Shown here: positions 59,221-64,000 of the stretch, piece after piece
Layout of the letters: each line of letters starts with the position of its first letter
Position numbering within the stretch: position 1 is the stretch's first letter
Assembly: GCA_020634455.1 (NCBI GenBank)
Contig: JACKBQ010000001.1
Location: 3,844,001 to 3,908,000, forward strand
Direction of reading: 5' to 3'
Origin: Ardenticatenaceae bacterium
GTDB taxonomy: Bacteria > Chloroflexota > Anaerolineae > Promineifilales > Promineifilaceae
DNA length: 64,000 nucleotides
Position numbers and translations under genes: made by a program
The notes under the pieces: generated by a model
The model's input: the letters and a program-made list of their open reading frames with translations, nothing else
What the model was told of the DNA's origin: nothing
The model's database searches: none

Positions 59221-60350
59221 GCGAGCGCCAATCCAAGCTGCTAGATATTCTGCGCGAGGCGTCTGCGGCCAAAATTACCGATCTCCCAGATGCCGATTTG
59301 GGCCGGGCCGAAACCGAACCGTTCCCCTTTTTGGCGATTGTCGGCCAAACAGAGATGAAGTTGGCGCTTACCCTGTCGCTTATCAATCCAGAGGTGGGTG
59401 GGGTGTTGCTCATTGGGCCACGGGGGACGGCGAAGACAACGGCCGTTCGCTCTCTGACCGATTTGTTACCCACCGTTAAACACAGCCTGTGCGTCCACGG
59501 CTGCACCGAGGAGATGATTGAGCAGTTTGGCATGGATGGCGTCTGCCACGATTGCGCCACCAAATTTGGCCACGGCGAGCCGCTAACCACGCTGGATAAA
59601 GTGCGCATTTTTGAGCTGCCGCTCAACGCCCGACTGGAAGATGTGGTGGGCGGCATCAACGAGCGCGTGGCTCTGGAGCAGAACAGGGTGCGGCTGGAGC
59701 GAGGTATTTTGGGCCACGCTGACCGCCATATTTTGTACATCGATGAGGTGAATTTGCTTGACGACACCATCACCGACGCCATTTTGGACGCGGCGGCGCA
59801 GGGGCATTACACCGTGCGCCGCGGCCCGCTCAAGATGACCTACAACGCCCGCCTCATGCTCATCGGCTCCATGAACCCGGAAGAGGGGCGATTGCGACCG
59901 CAGTTGATGGATCGCTTTGGCCTGCGGGCGGTGGTGCGCGGCCTGGACGAGCCGCCGCTGCGCTACCAGGCGTACGAGCGGGCGATGGGTTACAAGCGAC
60001 ACCCCGAACTGTTCGCCGCTACCTTCGCTGACGGCACGCTGGCCCTGGCCGAAGAAATTCAGCAGGCCCGCGACCGCTTGCCCAACGTAACGGTAGGCGA
60101 TGCCGCCCGCGAACTGGGTCTGGCGCTGGTAGAAAAGCTGGCGATTGATTCTAACCGGGCCGAAATTACGCTGTTTGAAGCGGCACGTGCCCACGCCGCC
60201 GCCGATGAGCGGGATGCAGTGCTGCCGGAGGATGTGCAGGCGGTGGCGTTGCTGGCGTTACGTCAGCGGCAAAGCCCGGAGCTGGCCAAATTTTTTGCCG
60301 ATCAGCAGGAAGAGGATGGGGTGTTAACGGCCGTTTTCAACCAGGATTAA
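59217..60350 (+). CDS. Magnesium-chelatase subunit I (BchI/ChlI)-like AAA+ ATPase
   Basis: The 377-aa protein has FLAIVGQTEMKLALTLSLIN, Walker A GPRGTAKTTAVRSL, Walker B ILYIDEVNLLDD and sensor MLIGSMNPEEGRLRPQLMDRFG, all BchI-like. A four-cysteine insertion (CVHGCTEE..CHDC, about residues 83-103) follows the first helices, as in the chelatase and MoxR-like relatives. Neither the VWA-domain partner (BchD) nor porphyrin genes are here. It is coupled to a thioesterase instead. A protein-remodelling role is as likely as chelation. Confidence 0.88.
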   Translation: MSERQSKLLDILREASAAKITDLPDADLGRAETEPFPFLAIVGQTEMKLALTLSLINPEVGGVLLIGPRGTAKTTAVRSLTDLLPTVKHSLCVHGCTEEMIEQFGMDGVCHDCATKFGHGEPLTTLDKVRIFELPLNARLEDVVGGINERVALEQNRVRLERGILGHADRHILYIDEVNLLDDTITDAILDAAAQGHYTVRRGPLKMTYNARLMLIGSMNPEEGRLRPQLMDRFGLRAVVRGLDEPPLRYQAYERAMGYKRHPELFAATFADGTLALAEEIQQARDRLPNVTVGDAARELGLALVEKLAIDSNRAEITLFEAARAHAAADERDAVLPEDVQAVALLALRQRQSPELAKFFADQQEEDGVLTAVFNQD

Positions 60351-60353
60351 GCT

Positions 60354-60471
60354 GTCATGCTGAACGAAGTGAAGCATCCCAACGGTGGACCTCTTGCAGG
60401 TTGCTGTGTTTAAGAATGCAAGCCGCTCATTTTAGTTGGGAGGGATTCTTCGTTTCACTCAGAATGACAAA
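60354..60471. repeat. Dispersed TCATGCTGAACGAAG-type repeat
   Basis: GTCATGCTGAACGAAGTGAA and GATTCTTCGTTTCACTCAGA frame the block with inverted ends; same family as 851-957 and 32574-32655. Confidence 0.65.
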
Positions 60472-60516
60472 CCCTGCTCGTCGAAACTCCTTACAAATCC
60501 ACAAAAAGTAGTTCCC

Positions 60517-61122
60517 ATGACAAAACCCAAAATACAAACTTTGTTTCTCCTCAGCTTTACCGCCATTTTGCTTGGCTACTTCATGGTCTGGCTGCCAGGA
60601 CCGTCCGCCGGATTGCAACTGCTGGGGTTTGAGATGGGTGAGTGGACCAAATTTTTTGGCCTGGGGGTGAAGCGCAACTGGTTTTACCTGCCGCCGATTA
60701 CGTTGGCGCTGAGTCTGCTTTTTTTTACGGTGGGGTGGGGGAACGGCCGTTTCCAAACCTGGCTTTTTCGAGGCGTGGCAATAGTTGTGAGCCTGCTCGC
60801 TTTCCCCGCACTGGAAGATTTAACTGGGCCAAGCCAAAGCGAATATTTGTCGCGCCTGGCAGCGATTGCTTTGGTGGTGGTTGTGGCCGGTTTGCTCACG
60901 TTATTTGGGGAGCGCGTTTGGCTGCGCCCGGCGAGCCGCATCTTAATAATTGGGGCCGGGCTGGTTGGACTGATTTTACCGACGCTGATTTATTGGGAAG
61001 TACGGCCGTTCGTCAGTGACCTGATGAAGCTGCAATTGGGCTATGGGCCGGGCTTTTGGCTCAACCTGGTGGGACACGCCGCCATTGTGCTTTTGGCTGG
61101 CTGGCAACTGGCAAAAAAATAG
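60517..61122 (+). CDS. Multi-pass membrane protein of unknown function
   Basis: I do not recognise this 201-aa protein. ATG 60517 begins past the repeat element; there is no strong ribosome-binding site. Five or six hydrophobic helices are visible (TLFLLSFTAILLGYFMVWL, ITLALSLLFFTVGW, LAAIALVVVVAGLLTLF, ILIIGAGLVGLILPTLIYW, LVGHAAIVLLAGWQL). The loops carry no known motif. It stands alone before a terminator. Two ACGGCCGT copies occur within it. Confidence 0.75.
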   Translation: MTKPKIQTLFLLSFTAILLGYFMVWLPGPSAGLQLLGFEMGEWTKFFGLGVKRNWFYLPPITLALSLLFFTVGWGNGRFQTWLFRGVAIVVSLLAFPALEDLTGPSQSEYLSRLAAIALVVVVAGLLTLFGERVWLRPASRILIIGAGLVGLILPTLIYWEVRPFVSDLMKLQLGYGPGFWLNLVGHAAIVLLAGWQLAKK

Positions 61123-61154
61123 CGCCCTAACTGAATTTTGGTCAGGGCGCATTT
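61122..61154 (+). terminator. Terminator of the 60.5-kb membrane protein gene
   Basis: GCGCCCT (61122-61128) pairs with AGGGCGC (61144-61150), followed by ATTTT. It begins in the stop codon. Confidence 0.75.
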
Positions 61155-61155
61155 T

Positions 61156-61215
61156 GGAGATGTAATTGGTAATCAGTCATTGAGTAATTACTGAACTACC
61201 AATTACCCAATTACA
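61156..61215. repeat. GTAATTGGTA inverted repeat
   Basis: GTAATTGGTA is mirrored by TACCAATTAC. A relative (GGGTAATT/AATTACCC) is at about 56722-56750, between the two ATPase genes. Confidence 0.55.
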
Positions 61216-61219
61216 TTTT

Positions 61220-61459
61220 TTATGCACGCATGTGGGTGTCAATATACGTGACAGCTTCCCCAACGGTGGTGATTTTCTGGGCTTCTTCGTCTGAAATTTC
61301 GCCATCGAAGCGCTCTTCAAACGCCATAATCAGCTCAACCAGATCCAACGAATCGGCTTCCAAATCCTCGCGGAAGCGTGCTTCTGGCACAATTTGATCT
61401 TCATCAACGCCTAACAAATCAACAATAATTTCGGTTACCTGGGCTTGGGTATCGCTCAT
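61220..61459 (-). CDS. acpP: Acyl carrier protein
   Basis: The 79-aa protein starts at ATG 61459 behind AAGGAG. The phosphopantetheine serine lies in LEADSLDLVELIMAFEERFD (DSLD), and SDTQAQVTEIIVDLLGVDED is the standard helix I. It carries acyl chains in fatty-acid synthesis. No fab gene adjoins it, unlike the usual fabG-acpP-fabF order. Confidence 0.97.
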   Translation of the reverse strand: MSDTQAQVTEIIVDLLGVDEDQIVPEARFREDLEADSLDLVELIMAFEERFDGEISDEEAQKITTVGEAVTYIDTHMRA

Positions 61460-61629
61460 CCTAATCTCCTTCAAAAAGTTTTGATTATATTTTCGTTTAC
61501 GGCGGGCAATTGTAGATTTAAGCCACAAATTGTCAAGCAATCTTTAGGTTAGGGCACAGCTTGCCCGCGCCAAAGTAAAAAACACTGGCGTGTTGGGTAA
61601 GTTACGCCAATTGGTCAATTTGGGACCTA

Positions 61630-61712
61630 TCCAAATTTTGGCCACAGAGAGAACAGAGAACTTTGAGGCGAGAGCCCGTTTCTCAAAATTCTCTTGTTTC
61701 TCTGTGGCTTTT
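61630..61712. repeat. CCACAGAGAGAACAGAG inverted repeat
   Basis: GGCCACAGAGAGAACAGAG opens and TTTCTCTGTGGC closes the block downstream of the ligase-fusion gene. Same family as 6746-6826. Confidence 0.65.
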
Positions 61713-61724
61713 TCGAAAAGATTC

Positions 61725-64000
61725 TTAACGGTCTGTCTGGTCTTGCAGCCAAACGGCCGTTCCCACCAACAAGTAAAAGGTAAAGGCCAAATCCACCAGG
61801 AAAAAGCTGTGGTCCACCAATCCATGTGCCACCATGTCTGCCAACGCTGCGCCGAGGCCAACCACAACGGGTAGCCATTCGGCTGAGACGCGCGGGCGCA
61901 ATTGCCACAGCGTCCGGGCCAGATGGCCGATGAGCCACAGACCCACCAGCAGCCCCGGCAGGCCGATGCGCGTGGCAAAGTCCAGGAGGAGGTTGTGCGG
62001 ATGGCTCAAATTGGGGTCACGCCACGCCGCTTCCAAAATGTAGCGGCCGCGATATTCATACAAAAAATTGTCCAGCCCCACGCCAAACCAGGGATGGTCA
62101 CGCACCATGTTGAGGCTGGCCTGCCACAGGCTCAGGCGGAAGACGCCTGTCTCACCGGTGAGGCTGAGCCGCCCGGCCAGCGCTGGAATTTGCTCAATGG
62201 CGACCAGTCCAGCCACGCCAATTGCCCCAAAAACGAACAGCCAGGGCCAGGTTTTACGGCCGTTTACCCCCTGCCACTGCCAAAAAATAATCACAAACGC
62301 CGTTGGCAGCCCCAAAAACAGGCCACCCTTGCTGAAGGTGAGCAAAAAGGCGAGGAGGGTGGGGATGAGAACGGCCGTATAAATCCACCACCGTTTGCCA
62401 TGAATTTGTTTACTGCCTAGCACAGCCATCGCCCCCAGCAGCGGCACGACGCGGCCCAGGTAGAGCGCCACATTGTTGGGCGAGCCGTAAAGCGAGCGCA
62501 GCCGCAGCAGCCCACCCTCGGCGGTGATCAGTTCCTCGCGGGCAAAGCCAATTTGCCACAGTCCGTACAGCGCCACGATCAGTCCGCCCAGCACAAAGCC
62601 ATCCAAGATGCGCCACATTTCTGATGCTTTTGGTTTTGTGCCGCGCAGCACCCAGTAAAAGAGCGCCGGTTCCAAAATCACCACGCGCCATTCGTTGCTG
62701 GCCACGTCCAGCCGGTTGGTGAAAAAGAGGGAGGCGGTGGCGAGGGCGGTTAAAGCCAGTATTCCGTAATCGGTAATCCGTAAGCGGTGAACGGTGAGTG
62801 GTTGGCCGTTTTTGAGGCGTTGGAGCCAGGTGGTGAGGCGGTTGGTGGCGTAGGCGGCGAAGGTGACTAGGGTGAACACTTCGATGGGCGAGAAGCGGTA
62901 GTTGAGAATCGGTTTGGCTGTCGGGGCGACGTAAAAAGGAAAACAGAAGGCAACGAGAACAAGACCCCAGACGGGTCGCCAATAAAGCAGCACAAACAAG
63001 ACAGCCAGTGCCGCTGCGTAGATGAAAAAGGTGGGCGTGACGTAATAAATCGAGGCGACGGCGGCGGTGAGGGCGAGTTGGCTGCCGTCGCCCAGGCGGC
63101 GGTAGACGCCGCCCATCTGCTCGGCCCAAGTGAACCAGCCCGCCAAAAAAACGAGTGTGGTGGTAACGGCCGTTACACCCACCTGCCAGCTCGTGTTCAG
63201 CGCCACAAACCGCTGCCGCTGGCGGCGGAACCAATCGGACCAATTTGCCTGCCTGCTTATTCGTATAGCCAGTATGAAGGAGAGAACGGCCGTTCCCGCC
63301 AAAACCCACATTCCCCAACGAGTCCAACGGTCAGCAGGCTGGTAGCCGACGTTGAAACCGTTCAGCGCCCACTGGTCCCAGCCGCGCGAGGCGATGATTT
63401 GCGCCGTGTGTACGCCGGGGGTCAGGTTGCGGGCGACTGGTTCGGTGGCGATGTAGTCGTCGCTCTTGACGGCCGAGGTGAGGATGAGCATCGCCCCGTT
63501 TTCATCGCGGGGCAGGGCGTTGGCCAGTTGGCCGTCGATGGTGATATAGAAGCGGGCGCGGAAGTTGGCCCGGCGCACCCGCAGCCCTAAATCGGTGCCG
63601 TAGAAGGTAAAGGTGACTTTGTCGCCGAGCAGCACGTCATCGGGCTGCTGGCCGATGTCAGCCCCAAATTCGGGCGAAAATTCCCAGTTGCCGTCATAAA
63701 TTTGGGCGAGGTCGTTAGGTTGGGCGAGATGGAAGCCGGGTTGGGCAACGGTTCTGTTTTGTTCAGCCTGGTAAGTTTGCAGCGAGTTAGCCACTACCGT
63801 CCCTGCTACGCTAAACCCCCAGCGCGGATCGTCTGCTGGCGCGTCTGGTTGCCAATTTTCCAGGAAGGCAATGCCGAGCCAGGGCCATTCCAGTCGAGCG
63901 CGATCAAGCGCAGCGAGGGTGTAATCGGCCTGCTGCGTAGCGGTCACCTCGCCCCAAATGGACGACTCGCCCGTCCAGTCGGCGGGTAAGCTATTCCAGC
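61725..64000 (-). CDS. Apparent fusion of a glycoside-hydrolase-like domain to an O-antigen ligase family membrane domain, 5'-truncated
   Basis: The frame is open to the right edge, so the start is outside; 758 residues are visible. The first about 60 (WGEVTATQQADYTLAALDRA, RLEWPWLGIAFLENW) look like the end of a TIM-barrel glycoside hydrolase of the GH39/cellulase sort. Then comes a beta domain (LGDKVTFTFYGTDLGLRVRR) and, from about residue 235, some 12 membrane helices with the Wzy/WaaL signature (HPWFGVGLDNFLYEYR, LSHPHNLLLDFATRIGLPG). The enzyme may trim and join surface glycans. The hydrolase call rests on little sequence. Confidence 0.75.
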   Translation of the reverse strand, partial: WNSLPADWTGESSIWGEVTATQQADYTLAALDRARLEWPWLGIAFLENWQPDAPADDPRWGFSVAGTVVANSLQTYQAEQNRTVAQPGFHLAQPNDLAQIYDGNWEFSPEFGADIGQQPDDVLLGDKVTFTFYGTDLGLRVRRANFRARFYITIDGQLANALPRDENGAMLILTSAVKSDDYIATEPVARNLTPGVHTAQIIASRGWDQWALNGFNVGYQPADRWTRWGMWVLAGTAVLSFILAIRISRQANWSDWFRRQRQRFVALNTSWQVGVTAVTTTLVFLAGWFTWAEQMGGVYRRLGDGSQLALTAAVASIYYVTPTFFIYAAALAVLFVLLYWRPVWGLVLVAFCFPFYVAPTAKPILNYRFSPIEVFTLVTFAAYATNRLTTWLQRLKNGQPLTVHRLRITDYGILALTALATASLFFTNRLDVASNEWRVVILEPALFYWVLRGTKPKASEMWRILDGFVLGGLIVALYGLWQIGFAREELITAEGGLLRLRSLYGSPNNVALYLGRVVPLLGAMAVLGSKQIHGKRWWIYTAVLIPTLLAFLLTFSKGGLFLGLPTAFVIIFWQWQGVNGRKTWPWLFVFGAIGVAGLVAIEQIPALAGRLSLTGETGVFRLSLWQASLNMVRDHPWFGVGLDNFLYEYRGRYILEAAWRDPNLSHPHNLLLDFATRIGLPGLLVGLWLIGHLARTLWQLRPRVSAEWLPVVVGLGAALADMVAHGLVDHSFFLVDLAFTFYLLVGTAVWLQDQTDR

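Larger units (their letters stand above)
333..63293. repeat. Genome-wide palindrome ACGGCCGT, about 105 copies in the window
   Basis: By hand count ACGGCCGT occurs about 105 times (first 333-340, last 63286-63293), where about one is expected by chance. Copies lie mainly inside genes and read as TAV, NGR/DGR or RP depending on frame, with some between genes and in terminators. Single-base variants are also common. Density is lowest in rpoC, acs, hppA and the AT-rich orphan gene, highest in the O-antigen ligase gene at 49-50 kb. The core CGGCCG is a known restriction site. Confidence 0.95.

Overview
The window comes from a moderately GC-rich bacterial chromosome, most likely a filamentous member of Chloroflexota (Anaerolineae / Promineifilum-like). 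This is an inference with no 16S to confirm it. It rests on the gene mix (type 2 IPP isomerase, MocR regulators, a long acidic TPR protein, death-like/effector-associated domains, orphan Flp pilin), the many short dispersed repeats between genes, and one very abundant palindrome. No rRNA, tRNA, CRISPR array, transposase or prophage gene was found.

Layout. 0-14 kb is mostly minus-strand metabolic and accessory genes: the end of an FGE/SUMF1-like gene, an RNA methylase-gluconokinase-acetyltransferase cluster, a YjjB/YjjP exporter pair, an AT-rich orphan membrane protein, PNPOx-like, PhzF and MOSC proteins, AzlD/AzlC, a group II decarboxylase, an Asp/Glu racemase, and a MocR regulator beside an aminotransferase. 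14-25 kb holds an orphan 50-aa Flp pilin, a zinc-ribbon membrane protein, an ABC exporter, TerC, PPK2, acetyl-CoA synthetase, an unknown gene, a membrane pyrophosphatase with a long structured leader, and an HDAC-family amidohydrolase. 26-32 kb is one gene for a 2010-aa acidic repeat protein with terminal TPR-like parts. 32-45 kb is housekeeping: ndk, rsfS, a Tag-type glycosylase, xseA, a hydroxyacid dehydrogenase, NUDIX, xseB, ftsY, prfB (with its programmed +1 frameshift), a PH-like/zinc-ribbon protein, and rpoC without rpoB. 45-52 kb has GGPP synthase plus IPP isomerase, then a polysaccharide cluster (UXS-like epimerase, O-antigen ligase, GtrA, GT4). 52.5-58.1 kb carries two large P-loop ATPase genes that look like a signalling or conflict module. 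58-64 kb has a beta-flower-like protein, a hotdog thioesterase, a BchI-like ATPase, a membrane protein, acpP, and the 3' part of an apparent glycoside-hydrolase/O-antigen-ligase fusion.

Most striking signals. (1) The octamer ACGGCCGT occurs about 105 times by hand count, against about one expected. It resembles the cyanobacterial HIP1 phenomenon and reads in proteins as TAV, NGR/DGR or RP. (2) The 1395-aa protein at 52.5 kb joins a receiver-like domain, an APH-type kinase fold, a NUDIX domain, a predicted beta-sandwich and a STAND-like ATPase. The next gene is a second ATPase ending in a death-like adaptor domain. This is the best candidate for an undescribed system. (3) The membrane pyrophosphatase has a consensus promoter followed by a leader that can fold into a closed multi-stem structure ending in a U-run. 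(4) A 21-bp perfect inverted repeat, of the same type as intergenic repeats elsewhere, lies in frame inside an O-antigen ligase gene.
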